DNA from: Aeromonas aquatica
GTDB taxonomy: Bacteria; Pseudomonadota; Gammaproteobacteria; Enterobacterales; Aeromonadaceae
Reading direction: 5' to 3'
Length of the DNA: 64,000 nt
NCBI RefSeq assembly: GCF_000764655.1
Contig: NZ_JRGL01000161.1
Location: 1 to 64,000, forward strand
Every line of letters starts with the position of its first letter. Position 1 is the stretch's first letter. The notes under the pieces were generated by a model. The model was not told the DNA's origin. It worked only from the letters and a program-made list of their open reading frames with translations, and ran no database searches. The translations under genes were made by a program, and so were the position numbers. Shown here one piece after another: positions 25,771 to 34,300 of the stretch.

Positions 25771-26062
25771 TGTCAAAATGTACGACGGCAGAAGGCCTAA
25801 TCCTATCAAAGTCATATCAGGTACAAAATCTGGTACAGAATTAAAGTTGGTGGTAAGTTTTTAATAAAATTCAGATGTTTACTATGCGGTTTCGTAATCG
25901 TGGAAGTAGAAAGTGGGCTCGCTGCCGGGCTGTGCTGTTTTGCTCATGTTGCTCGAGGTGAGGTGTCCGATGGCGGCGCCATGGCGCCTGGGTGGGCGGT
26001 GCCATGCACCGCAGTTGTCAGCATGGTAAACCATAGCGCCGGCAGATCGAAGCACGGGCGTC

Positions 26063-26089
26063 CCGCCTGCCGGTTTAATCGGCAGGCGG
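26063..26089. repeat. 10-bp inverted repeat
   Basis: CCGCCTGCCG pairs with CGGCAGGCGG around a seven-base loop just downstream of the minus-strand NERD gene. It may be its transcription terminator, although no T-tract follows on that strand. Confidence 0.6.
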
Positions 26090-26097
26090 CCAATATG

Positions 26098-27000
26098 CTA
26101 CTTGGCGATATCCCTCACTTTTTGCTCTACCTGATGAGCAATGGCCTGGATATGTGCCAGTTCCAGCATGCCGACGCGCAACTGTGGCAACACCTTGGGT
26201 AGTGCCGCCGCGCTCACGACATAGGGGGCCGTGGCCTTCTGGCATAACTCTATGTACCAGCCAGGCAGCACCAGGATACCGCCCACAGGCACATCGGTGC
26301 CCGTGGCGCTATTGAGCCAGTTACGCACCGAGGTGACATTGCGTCTGACCTGCTCCAGTGGCTCGGTTTCCACATGGTTCGGGAAGTGAAGCGCATTGTT
26401 CTCCACCCTGACCTTGAACTGCTTGGTGCCGTCATTGATGGGTTTGGAACGCCCCTTGGTTTCGACCACGAAGACGCCGTTGGGGGAGATGATCAGATGA
26501 TCGATGTTGAAGCCATTGAACGGAATATCGTGATAGACCCGATAGGGGTGATCCTTTGGCCTGACCAGATATTCGAGTTCCTGACCGACTGCGAGCTCGC
26601 AGGCATAACCGAGTGTCAGATATTGAAGATGTCTGACGATTTTATAGATGCGGTAGGAGAAATAGCTGAGAGTGCCAGCCGCCATTACGCCGAACATTAC
26701 TAGCTGGTTCGTCGATATCCGAGTGTCATCCAGGGTGTTTTGCAACAGCGGCATCAGGGCAAACATCAACAGCATCAATGGTGTCACTACCATGGTGCCG
26801 AACAGCTCAATCTTCTTGTCATCGATCTGCTCCTGCAGGCTATGGCCCGCCGGTCTGAGCAGATCCCTGGTCAGCGGGCTGGCGTGAGACCGCTTGTACC
26901 TTTTCATGATGGGCACCATGGCACCAATCAGTAGGAAGAAGGGGCCAAAAAAGAGCAGGACGACGGCCAGCGTCGATGTGACCACAGAGGGGAGTTCCAT
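26098..27000 (-). CDS. membrane protein with NERD nuclease-related domain
   Basis: With the start at 27000 (AAGGAGA ribosome site) the protein has 300 residues. Three membrane segments lie at about 7-30, 66-86 and 98-118, followed by a cytoplasmic NERD domain from about 130. D167 (FNIDHLI), E180 and K182 (VVETKG) form the D-ExK pattern of the PD-(D/E)XK-like nuclease fold, so the catalytic set appears intact. The real substrate is unknown. It is the first chromosomal gene after the prophage. The upstream in-frame ATG at 27015 overlaps the ribosome site and is unlikely. Confidence 0.85.
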   Translation of the reverse strand: MELPSVVTSTLAVVLLFFGPFFLLIGAMVPIMKRYKRSHASPLTRDLLRPAGHSLQEQIDDKKIELFGTMVVTPLMLLMFALMPLLQNTLDDTRISTNQLVMFGVMAAGTLSYFSYRIYKIVRHLQYLTLGYACELAVGQELEYLVRPKDHPYRVYHDIPFNGFNIDHLIISPNGVFVVETKGRSKPINDGTKQFKVRVENNALHFPNHVETEPLEQVRRNVTSVRNWLNSATGTDVPVGGILVLPGWYIELCQKATAPYVVSAAALPKVLPQLRVGMLELAHIQAIAHQVEQKVRDIAK

Positions 27001-27182
27001 TCCATCTCCTTGCATCGTGATATAGAGCGGGATAATTGAAGATTAATCCCTGTGCGGCGGTCCCTTTTTCTCGCTCGAACAGAGGGTTGCAGAGAAAGGA
27101 TAGTGGTCGTGAGGGTCGGCAGGTAACTCATATGGCTGTGGGAACCATATAGGGCACCACGCCTAGTCTTGAGGAGCTCTGC

Positions 27183-27899
27183 TTAGGGGGAGGGAGATAG
27201 GCTTACCGGTGTCAGGCTATGCAGATCGAGCAGGGTAAAGAAGCCCCCTGCATGGGGATACCAGCCGCCGGTGTCGATGTAGAACACATTGCCGAGGCGG
27301 GCCGGGGCGCTCAGCGGGGTGTGGCCCACTATCAGGGCGACCAGACCCTCGATGCCGCGCTCATCCATCAGCTCGATGCGGCGGCGTGACCAGAGGCAGA
27401 CGTTCTTGATGGCCCGCAGCTGGCCGCCGGTGACTCCGCCGTCCAGCCTGTCCAGCAGCGTTTGCCAGGAGGGGAAGGGGCAGTCGGCATGGAGCAGCCC
27501 GACGGGGCCGGCCGGGGTGGCCACCTCGATGGCGATCGGCAGCATGCGATAACGGGCGGCAAAGCTGTCCTGCTCGGCCCGGCTCAGGCACTGAAACCAG
27601 CTGCCCCCGTTCTGGATCCAGTTCTCCCGGTCGCAGCTCTGGTGGCGGCAGACGTAGTCGTCGTGATTGCCGCAGACCGGGTGGAACCAGGGCTTATCCA
27701 GCCAGTCGAGGGCCTCTGCGCACTCGGGACCGCGATCGGTCAGATCGCCGACGGAGAAGAGGCGATCCCGGGCCTGATCAAAGCCGGCTCTATCCAACGC
27801 CCGTTGCAGCAGCGCGAAGTATCCGTGGATGTCGCCGACGGCCAGATCGCGCCCCCGCTCGTTGAGGGGGAAACGGCTGATCAATGCTCCCTCGCTCAT
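27183..27899 (-). CDS. PrpA/PphA-like serine/threonine protein phosphatase
   Basis: This metallophosphoesterase of the bacterial PPP family hydrolyses phosphoserine, phosphothreonine or phosphotyrosine. With ATG 27899 (AAAGGAG upstream) it has 238 residues. Metal-binding motifs are GDIHG (D23, H25), GDLTDRGP (D52), GNHD (77-80), and later His in LLHAD and VGHTPL. A longer frame reaches 28040, but its added residues look unrelated and the inner start has the better ribosome site. Confidence 0.88.
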   Translation of the reverse strand: MSEGALISRFPLNERGRDLAVGDIHGYFALLQRALDRAGFDQARDRLFSVGDLTDRGPECAEALDWLDKPWFHPVCGNHDDYVCRHQSCDRENWIQNGGSWFQCLSRAEQDSFAARYRMLPIAIEVATPAGPVGLLHADCPFPSWQTLLDRLDGGVTGGQLRAIKNVCLWSRRRIELMDERGIEGLVALIVGHTPLSAPARLGNVFYIDTGGWYPHAGGFFTLLDLHSLTPVSLSPSP

Positions 27900-28194
27900 C
27901 TCTGCACTCCTTTCTGCACTCTTTGTCTGGTCGCCTGGCGCCGTCCGTGCCCGATACCCCGTGGCCGGTACTGACGGTTGGACTGTGGATAAGTGCAGCA
28001 TGGCACGACCCGCCTCGCCGGGGTAGAGGGCTGCTTGCACCTGTCCTGCGTCTCTCGGCGAGGGCGGCCCCGTCGCGCCTTATCGCCGTCGATTTTCCGG
28101 GAATATTTCGGTGTGCTATCCCATCCTAATGAAACACCGCCATCTGCTTCACACGCTGTATCACACAAGCGGTACCACACAAGGGAGTCCCATC
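27900..28194. other. divergent promoter region
   Basis: About 295 bases separate the phosphatase and flavin reductase genes, which diverge. No clear operator or RNA gene was recognised. Confidence 0.3.
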
Positions 28195-28920
28195 ATGGCC
28201 GAATACAGGGTTCGTCTGATCGCCCGCCAGCCACTTGCCGAAGGCACCCTGGCTTTTCACCTCGAAAAGCCCGCCGGGTTTGACCACAAACCGGGTCAGG
28301 CCCTGAATCTCACCCTGCCAGGGCATCATGAGAACCCCAGATCTCCCGATGCCCGCCACACCTTCTCCATCGTCACGGCTCCCCATGAGGATGAGCTGGT
28401 GGTCGCCACCCGCATGCGGGACAGTCCCTTCAAGCGCGCGCTCGGGGCTCTTCCCCTGGGCACAGAGCTGCAAATCAACGGCCCCTTCGGCTCGCTCACC
28501 CTGCACAAGAGCCTGGATCGCGCCGGGGTGCTCATCGCCGGTGGCATAGGGATCACTCCCTTCATGAGCATGCTGAGGCACGCGGCGGCGCAACAGACGC
28601 CCCAGGATCTGCTGCTGATCTACAGCAACCGGCGTCCCGAAGATGCTGCCTTCCTGGATGAGTTGCAGCGGCTCGAGCAACAGAACCCGAGATTTCGCCT
28701 GCTGGCGACCATGACGGACATGGCGCACTCGGCGCAGCCCTGGCAGGGGGAGACCCACAGGCTCGACGGCGCCTGGTTGTGGCAGGCCATCAGTGGGCTG
28801 ACCAAGCCGGTCTGCTATGTGTCCGGTCCGCCCCCCATGGTCGAGGCCATCAGCGAGACGCTGAAGGCGACCGGATTGGACGAGGAGGATCTGCACAGCG
28901 AATCCTTCTACGGCTACTGA
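28195..28920 (+). CDS. ferredoxin-NADP reductase-type flavoprotein (FAD/NAD binding)
   Basis: The 241-residue protein has the two-domain FNR fold. The FAD-binding half carries RHTFSI (RxxS type, about 57-62) and a GPFGSL turn. The NAD half carries GGIGITPFMSM (about 118-128), and YVSGPPPMVEA lies near the C-terminus. It resembles the reductase module of flavohemoglobins or Hcr but lacks haem and iron-sulphur domains, so it must pass electrons to a separate partner. AAGGGAG at 28181-28187 supports the ATG at 28195. Confidence 0.88.
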   Translation: MAEYRVRLIARQPLAEGTLAFHLEKPAGFDHKPGQALNLTLPGHHENPRSPDARHTFSIVTAPHEDELVVATRMRDSPFKRALGALPLGTELQINGPFGSLTLHKSLDRAGVLIAGGIGITPFMSMLRHAAAQQTPQDLLLIYSNRRPEDAAFLDELQRLEQQNPRFRLLATMTDMAHSAQPWQGETHRLDGAWLWQAISGLTKPVCYVSGPPPMVEAISETLKATGLDEEDLHSESFYGY

Positions 28921-28934
28921 TAGTTGGCTGCGAC

Positions 28935-28974
28935 AAAAGGGTGCCCGGCAGCCTGGTCTGCCGGGCACCCTTTT
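28935..28974 (+). terminator. strong bidirectional terminator
   Basis: AAAAGGGTGCCCGGCAG pairs perfectly with CTGCCGGGCACCCTTTT around a six-base loop, with A and T runs at both ends. It ends the flavoprotein gene. Confidence 0.92.
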
Positions 28975-29226
28975 ATCTGTTCGTACAAAAGGTTACAGAA
29001 GAAGCATGGCGGCCAGGGGAGGCGCTGATGAATCATAGGGGGCTTGAGCGAGGCCGGCAGGCTGAATCGTCAGCCTTGTTCGGGGCCCGGCCGCCCTCTA
29101 TGGCGGGCGGCGGAGTGGTCTGCCAAGGTGCGTTCTCATTTGGGTTGTATTTTTTTCACCCTGGACTGATTTTGCCAGTAGTCTCAACAGGGTGTCTCCA
29201 TCATCTCTTCTCGCGACAGGAAGCTT
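28975..29226. other. upstream region of mprF
   Basis: No ORF of note lies here. CAGGAAG at 29217-29223 is the mprF ribosome site. No regulator site could be named. Confidence 0.3.
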
Positions 29227-31782
29227 ATGCGGCGTCAGCTGTTGATCTGGATTGGCCCTCTGTGCAGCTTGCTGCTGCTGGGGGTGGCATTGACCGTGCT
29301 CTATCGTTTGACTCACCTCTGGCATTGGCACGACATCCGGCTGGCTGTCTGGTCCCAGCCGCTGCCACAGCTGGGGGGTGCCCTGCTGCTGACCCTGCTC
29401 AGCTACGCCTGCCTCTGTTGTTATGACCTGCTGGCGGTGCGCATGATAGGCAAGCCGCTGCCCTGGCAGCAGGTCGGGGTGACCTCCTTCATCGCCTACA
29501 CCTTCTCCAATACCCTGGGGTTTGCGCTGCTGACCGGCTCCTCGGTGCGCTATCGCCTTTACTCTGCCCTCGGCCTCGGCACGGGGGAGGTGGCCCGCGT
29601 CATCCTGTTCTGCTCCATCACCTTCTTCCTCGGCCTGCTGGGGTGGGGCGGCGGCGCCCTGTTGCTGGGGCAGGCCACCAGCCTGCTGCCCGGCTGGCCG
29701 GACTGGGCCGGCTGGTCGTTGCAGGTGACAGGCGCCCTGGCGCTGCTGGCGGTGTTGGGCTATCTGCTCTGGCCCAAACCGGCGATCGCCTGGCGTGGAC
29801 ACGAGCTGATCCTGCCGTCTTTCAAGCTGCGGCTGCTGCAACTGCTGATCGCCCTGTTCGACTGGATGGCCGCCGCCGCCGTGCTCTTTGTGCTGTTGCC
29901 GACAGAGAGCGTGCCCTATTCGGTGTTGCTCAGCGCCTTCGTGCTCTCCAGCCTGCTCGGGGTGCTGGCCCATGTGCCGGGCGGGATAGGGGTGTTCGAG
30001 GCGAGCATGAGCCTGCTGCTGGCCCAGTATCTGCCGGTGGACAAGCTGCTGGCGGCCCTGCTGCTCTATCGCTGCGTCTATTATCTGTTGCCCTTCCTCT
30101 GCGCCCTGCTGCTGTTTACCGGCCAGGAGGCGCTGCAGCAGCGCGCGCGCTGGCACCGGCTGCAGGGGATCATGATCGCCAGCCGGGAGTTCGTGCCGGC
30201 CCTGATCAGCATGGGAACCTTCGCGGCCGGCAGCTTGCTGCTCTGCTCCGGCATGATCCCGACCATGCGGGAGCGGATAGAGACGTTTTTACAGGTGCTG
30301 CCGCTGCATCTGCTGGAACTGTCCCACGTGCTCGGCAGCGTCAGCGGTGTGCTGCTGATCCTGCTGGCGCACAGTCTCTACCGCCGCCACGACGGGGCCT
30401 TCCGGATCACCCAGTGGTTGCTGGCGCTCGGTATCCTCTTCTCCCTGTTCAAGGGATTTGACTGGGAATCTGCCCTGCTGCTGGGCGGCTTCTTGCTGAT
30501 CATCAGCCCCTGCCGCTCGCTGTTCTATCGCAAGGGCTCCCTGCTGCACGCTCAGTTCACCCCGGCCTGGCTGATGTCGGTGGGGGCCGTGCTGCTGGGG
30601 GCCCTGTGGCTGCTGCTGTTCTCCTATCGCCATGTGGAATACGAACACGGGCTCTGGCTCCATTTTTCGCCCCACGGCCCAGGGGCTGCGTCTCGTGGCC
30701 TGCGGGCCATGGGGAGCGTGGTCGCCGTGCTGGCGGTGGTCGGGGTGGCGCAGTTGCTGGCCCCCTTGCGGGTCTTTGGCAACAAGCCGAGCAAGGAGGA
30801 GTTGGCCCGGGCGCAGGCGCTGGTGTTGCGGGAAGGGGGAGGCCACGGTTATCTGGCCCAACTGGGCGACAAGTCCCTGCTGTTTCATCCCGCCGGCGAG
30901 GCGTTTCTGATGTACGGGGTCGAGGGAAACTGCTGGATAGTGATGGGGGAGCCCATCGGCCAGGCCGCCCTCGTCGAGGAGTTGCTCTGGCAGTTTCGCG
31001 AGCTGTGCGATGAGCACGACGTCAACCCGGTGTTCTATCAGGTGTCGGCCCGCTATCTGCCGCTCTATCTGGATCTCGGCCTCATCCCGTTCAAGCTCGG
31101 CGAAGAAGCCATCGTCGGTCTGCGCGACTTCGATCTCGCCGGCAGTCGCCTGCGCAACCTGCGCCAGAGCCATGCCAAGGGCAAGCGGGAAGGGTTGTCG
31201 TTCGAGGTGGTGGAGGCCGGCCAGGTGGCCGCCCTGCTGCCCGAGTTGAAGGCCATCTCCGACACCTGGCTGCAGAGCAAGCAGGGCAAGGAGAAGGGCT
31301 TCTCGGTGGGCAGTTTCGAGCCGGATTACCTAACCCTGAGCCCGGCGGCTCTGGTGCGGCACTGCGGGCAGGTGGTCGGCTTTGCCAACCTCTGGGTCAG
31401 CGACAACAGGGAGAGCCTCTCCATCGATCTGATGCGCTACAGCATGGACACGGGGGCGGCGCCCATCATGGACTTCCTGTTCGTCGAGCTGCTGTTGTGG
31501 GGCAAGGCAGAGGGGTATGAGAGCTTCAATCTCGGCATGGCGCCCATGTCCGGTTTCAACGATCACCCCCTCGGCGGTTACTGGGCCCGGCTCGGCAACA
31601 CCCTGTTCACCCGAGGCAGCCGCTTCTACAACTTCCAGGGCTTGCGGCGCTACAAGGAGAAGTTCTCCCCGCGCTGGGAGCCTCGCTATCTGCTCTGCAC
31701 CAGTCGGCTGGCGTTGCCCAAGACCCTGACCCAGTTGATCTCCCTGATAAGCCGCGGCCCGTTCGGGCTAATGAAGAAATAG
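29227..31782 (+). CDS. mprF: MprF-type phosphatidylglycerol aminoacyltransferase/flippase
   Basis: MprF adds an amino acid (usually Lys from Lys-tRNA) to phosphatidylglycerol and flips the product outward, lowering the negative surface charge and raising resistance to cationic peptides. The 851-residue protein has an N-terminal membrane half with about 14 helices (to about residue 525; FANTLGFALLTGSSVRYRL-like flippase segment near 98-118). The C-terminal cytoplasmic DUF2156 GNAT-type domain ends with NLGMAPMSGF and FQGLRRYKEKFSPRW. The downstream virJ gene begins within ten bases of its stop. Confidence 0.94.
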   Translation: MRRQLLIWIGPLCSLLLLGVALTVLYRLTHLWHWHDIRLAVWSQPLPQLGGALLLTLLSYACLCCYDLLAVRMIGKPLPWQQVGVTSFIAYTFSNTLGFALLTGSSVRYRLYSALGLGTGEVARVILFCSITFFLGLLGWGGGALLLGQATSLLPGWPDWAGWSLQVTGALALLAVLGYLLWPKPAIAWRGHELILPSFKLRLLQLLIALFDWMAAAAVLFVLLPTESVPYSVLLSAFVLSSLLGVLAHVPGGIGVFEASMSLLLAQYLPVDKLLAALLLYRCVYYLLPFLCALLLFTGQEALQQRARWHRLQGIMIASREFVPALISMGTFAAGSLLLCSGMIPTMRERIETFLQVLPLHLLELSHVLGSVSGVLLILLAHSLYRRHDGAFRITQWLLALGILFSLFKGFDWESALLLGGFLLIISPCRSLFYRKGSLLHAQFTPAWLMSVGAVLLGALWLLLFSYRHVEYEHGLWLHFSPHGPGAASRGLRAMGSVVAVLAVVGVAQLLAPLRVFGNKPSKEELARAQALVLREGGGHGYLAQLGDKSLLFHPAGEAFLMYGVEGNCWIVMGEPIGQAALVEELLWQFRELCDEHDVNPVFYQVSARYLPLYLDLGLIPFKLGEEAIVGLRDFDLAGSRLRNLRQSHAKGKREGLSFEVVEAGQVAALLPELKAISDTWLQSKQGKEKGFSVGSFEPDYLTLSPAALVRHCGQVVGFANLWVSDNRESLSIDLMRYSMDTGAAPIMDFLFVELLLWGKAEGYESFNLGMAPMSGFNDHPLGGYWARLGNTLFTRGSRFYNFQGLRRYKEKFSPRWEPRYLLCTSRLALPKTLTQLISLISRGPFGLMKK

Positions 31783-31791
31783 GAGTTGGCC

Positions 31792-32508
31792 ATGAGAGCC
31801 TTGCTGTTGTTGCTGGTATGTCTTGCGTTTCCGCTGTTCGCCGCTCCCTCATCCAGCGGGGTGAAGGCGGATCTGGGGCTGGTGGAGTTGCCGGTGGCGC
31901 AAGCCTCGTCTGCCCCCATGGTGGTGTTTATGAGCGGGGATGGCGGCTGGGCCGCGCTGGACAAGGGGCTCAGCGCCGAGCTGCAGCGCCACGGCATGCC
32001 GGTGGTGGGCTGGAGTTCCCTCAGCTACTACTGGAAGAAGAAGACGCCTGAGCAGGCGAGCGCCGATCTGGTGCGGATCTTATCGGATTACCAGTCCCGC
32101 TGGGGGCGCCAGCGCTGGCTGCTGGTGGGCTTCTCCTTCGGTGCCGAGATAGTCCCCTTCGTCATCAATCGCCTGCCACAGGCCTATCGCAATAGCCTGG
32201 TGGGGGCCGTGATGCTCTCTCCTTCGACCGCATCGGACTTCGAGATCCACGTCAGCGACATGGTGGTGCACGACAAGGCGGGCAGCTATCCCACCCTGCC
32301 GGAGGTCAAGGCCATCAAGAGCCTGCCGCTGCTCTGTGTGCAGGGGGCGGACGACGACTCCCCGGTGAAGCTCTGTCCGCACCTGCAGCAGCCGAACGTC
32401 ACCGTGGTGACCCTGCCGGGATCCCACCACTTCGACGACGACTACGGGGTGCTGTACCAAAGCATCGCCGATCGGTTGCCCTGGGCGGGGGATGAGCCGG
32501 ATCACTGA
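31792..32508 (+). CDS. virJ: VirJ/AcvB-like alpha/beta hydrolase, probable lysyl-PG hydrolase
   Basis: The 238-residue secreted protein has a signal peptide (1-19) and an alpha/beta hydrolase core with the nucleophile in GFSFGAE, an acid in GADDDS and a His in GSHHFD. Agrobacterium AcvB, of the same family, is known to hydrolyse lysyl-phosphatidylglycerol in the periplasm. Its gene follows mprF here with the ribosome site (AGGAG, 31781-31785) overlapping the mprF stop, so the two are co-translated. It probably tunes the level of the lipid that MprF makes. The TTG at 31786 is rejected in favour of the ATG. Confidence 0.86.
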   Translation: MRALLLLLVCLAFPLFAAPSSSGVKADLGLVELPVAQASSAPMVVFMSGDGGWAALDKGLSAELQRHGMPVVGWSSLSYYWKKKTPEQASADLVRILSDYQSRWGRQRWLLVGFSFGAEIVPFVINRLPQAYRNSLVGAVMLSPSTASDFEIHVSDMVVHDKAGSYPTLPEVKAIKSLPLLCVQGADDDSPVKLCPHLQQPNVTVVTLPGSHHFDDDYGVLYQSIADRLPWAGDEPDH

Positions 32509-32565
32509 GCCAGCCTGGACCATCGGGTAAGGGAAGTTGACTGGGCGGGCCATTTAGCTGTCAAT

Positions 32566-32609
32566 AGAATAAAACAACGCCAGTCAATTGACTGGCGTTG
32601 TTTTATTCT
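32566..32609. terminator. 44-base perfect palindrome, bidirectional terminator
   Basis: The centre is at 32587/32588, and 22 bases on each side are exact complements, ending in AGAATAAAA/TTTTATTCT. The A and T runs make it a terminator for both converging transcripts (virJ and the binding-protein operon). Confidence 0.93.
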
Positions 32610-32642
32610 GTGATACGTCGTCTGATAGCGAGTCAATCGGCC

Positions 32643-33413
32643 TTAGAGCAGGTCTTCCAGCTGATACTTCTTGAGCAGTTGATCGAAGGTGCCATCGGCC
32701 TTGACGCTGTCGATAGCGGCATCGAATTGACCCTTGAGTTTGGCGTCGTTCTTGCGCAGCGCCACCGCCACCCCTTCACCCAGGGTCTTGTCCTGAGTGC
32801 CGTTGAACTGGGGGCCGACGAAGGCGAACTGCTTGCCCATCTCCTTGTCGAGGAAACCCACTTTCAGCTGCACCATGTTGCCGAAGGTGTAATCGGCGCG
32901 GCCGGACTGCAGATCCAGCATGGGGGACTGGGCGTTGACGTAGCGCTTGATCTTGGCCACGTCACCGTAGCGGGCGGTGATGAAGTTGTCCTGAGGGGTC
33001 CCTTCCTGCACCGCTATCACCTTGCCCTTGAAGTGTGCCTGGTCGTCGGCAAAGGTGGCGGCCTTGTCGCTGCGGCCCACGAAGCGGTTCTGCATCATGT
33101 AATAGACCTGGCTGAAGTCCACCTTCTGGCGCCGCTCGTCGGTGATGTTCATGGAGGACATGATGGCGTCGTACTTGCGCACCTGCAGGCCCGGCAGCAG
33201 GGCATCCCAGGGCTGGTTGATCACCTCGCATTCGGTCTTCATGGCTGCGCACAGGGCGTAGGCCAGTTCGACCTCGAAGCCGCCGAGCTTGCCGCTGCTA
33301 TCGACCATCTCGAAGGGGGGGTAGGTGGCATCGGTGGCGATCACCAGGGGTTTGGCGGCGGCCTGGCCGGCGGTGGCCAGGGCCACCAGCATCATGGCGG
33401 TGTTGAGTTTCAT
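32643..33413 (-). CDS. periplasmic amino-acid binding protein (SBP family 3)
   Basis: The 256-residue protein has a signal peptide (1-20, ending AAA-KP) and the SBP_bac_3 pattern: LVIATDATYPPFEMVD (24-39), GFEVELAYALC and the ligand-loop DAIMSSMNITDERR (about 83-96). It resembles HisJ/ArgT/ArtJ proteins that bind basic amino acids. No permease or ATPase gene lies nearby, so it must share one encoded elsewhere. It is the third gene of the operon with the aminotransferase and amidase. Confidence 0.9.
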   Translation of the reverse strand: MKLNTAMMLVALATAGQAAAKPLVIATDATYPPFEMVDSSGKLGGFEVELAYALCAAMKTECEVINQPWDALLPGLQVRKYDAIMSSMNITDERRQKVDFSQVYYMMQNRFVGRSDKAATFADDQAHFKGKVIAVQEGTPQDNFITARYGDVAKIKRYVNAQSPMLDLQSGRADYTFGNMVQLKVGFLDKEMGKQFAFVGPQFNGTQDKTLGEGVAVALRKNDAKLKGQFDAAIDSVKADGTFDQLLKKYQLEDLL

Positions 33414-33458
33414 GGTCAGTCCCTTGCAGTTGTGGTGTCTGTGGCGTCATGCCGATGG

Positions 33459-34292
33459 TCATGAGTTGTGTCGGCTTGCGGTGCCGACGGGTATCTTGCG
33501 ATGGTTGAGGGCCGGCAACTGGCTGCGCACGTTGCGCTGGGCCGCCAGATCCAGGGTGGCGATGGCCATGCCCTGGCCCTCTTCCACCCGTGCCAGCACT
33601 CGGCCCCAGGGATCGATGATCATGCTGTGGCCGAAGGTACGACGGCCACCCGGATGATGACCCCCCTGGGCGGAGGCCAGCACGAAGGCCAGGTTCTCCA
33701 CCGCCCGGGCCCGCAGCAGCAGCTCCCAATGGGCCAAGCCCGTGGTATGGGTGAAGGCGGCGGGCAGGGCGATGAAGTCGGGAGCGGGATCGAGTCGAAA
33801 CAGCTCGGGGAAGCGCAAGTCGTAACAGATCCCCAAACGCAGCAGGCCCCAGGGCAGGGGATGGCTCACCACCTGCCGGCCCGGGCTCATGGTCGCGGCC
33901 TCGTCATACTGCTCCTGCCCGTTGCAAAAGCCAAACAGGTGCAACTTGTCATAACGGCTGGCGAGTTGCCCTTGGGGATCGATGAGCAGGCTGCTGTTGT
34001 GCATCTTACCGGGCTCTTCGCTTGCGAGCGGCAATGTGCCCGCCAGGATCCAGAGCCCGAGCTCCCGGGCCAGCCCTTGCGCCCATGCCAGCAGGGGATG
34101 CGCTTCCACGGGGGCCGCCAGGGCGACCCGCGCCCGCTCATCGGCTGGCATCAGGTAGAAATACTCGGGCAACTGGGCAAACTCGGCCCCTTCGGCCGCG
34201 GCCTGGCGCAGCAGCCCCTCGGCCTGCGCCAGGTTATGGGCAAGATCATCGCCGGACACCATCTGCAAGACGGCAACGCGTACGCAATCCAT
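33459..34292 (-). CDS. nitrilase-superfamily amidase, omega-amidase-like (YafV/Nit)
   Basis: This 278-residue carbon-nitrogen hydrolase has the Glu-Lys-Cys triad: E43 (LPEYFY), K116 (YDKLHLF) and C156 (GICYDLRFPE). Omega-amidases hydrolyse alpha-ketoglutaramate or alpha-ketosuccinamate, made when glutamine or asparagine is used as amino donor. The upstream neighbour is a YbdL-like aminotransferase of exactly that kind, eight bases away. AGGAGG lies at the end of that gene before the ATG at 34292. A deaminated glutathione amidase is the main alternative. Confidence 0.87.
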   Translation of the reverse strand: MDCVRVAVLQMVSGDDLAHNLAQAEGLLRQAAAEGAEFAQLPEYFYLMPADERARVALAAPVEAHPLLAWAQGLARELGLWILAGTLPLASEEPGKMHNSSLLIDPQGQLASRYDKLHLFGFCNGQEQYDEAATMSPGRQVVSHPLPWGLLRLGICYDLRFPELFRLDPAPDFIALPAAFTHTTGLAHWELLLRARAVENLAFVLASAQGGHHPGGRRTFGHSMIIDPWGRVLARVEEGQGMAIATLDLAAQRNVRSQLPALNHRKIPVGTASRHNS

Positions 34293-34300
34293 GGAGCCTC

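Larger units (their letters stand above)
1..25845. mobile_element. lambda-like prophage, late-gene half, right end included
   Basis: Seen: lysis genes, a lambda-like cos site, packaging, head, tail and fibre genes follow one another on the + strand in the order of integrated lambda (S-R-Rz-cos-Nu1-A-W-B-C/E-Z-U-V-G/T-H-M-L-K-J-stf). No integrase, repressor or replication gene is in the window, so the left end lies outside it. The right edge is placed between the last phage gene (ends 25741) and the NERD gene (ends 26098). Direct repeats at 25820-25841 may belong to the attachment region, but attL cannot be seen, so attR is not proven. The structural genes look intact, so the element could be functional. 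Confidence 0.9.
25742..26097. other. prophage/chromosome junction region without genes
   Basis: This gap holds the end hairpin, two direct copies of GGTACARAAT (25820-25829 and 25832-25841), an AT-rich stretch (25840-25890), and a 10-bp inverted repeat at 26063-26089 next to the NERD gene's 3' end. The direct repeats could be integrase arm sites near attR. The other attachment site is outside the window. An ORF at 25900-26202 has no protein-like features. Confidence 0.45.

Noticed and set aside
25900-26202. 100-codon + strand ORF at the prophage edge
   Set aside because: It has no recognisable composition, ends inside the opposite NERD gene and lacks a good ribosome site.
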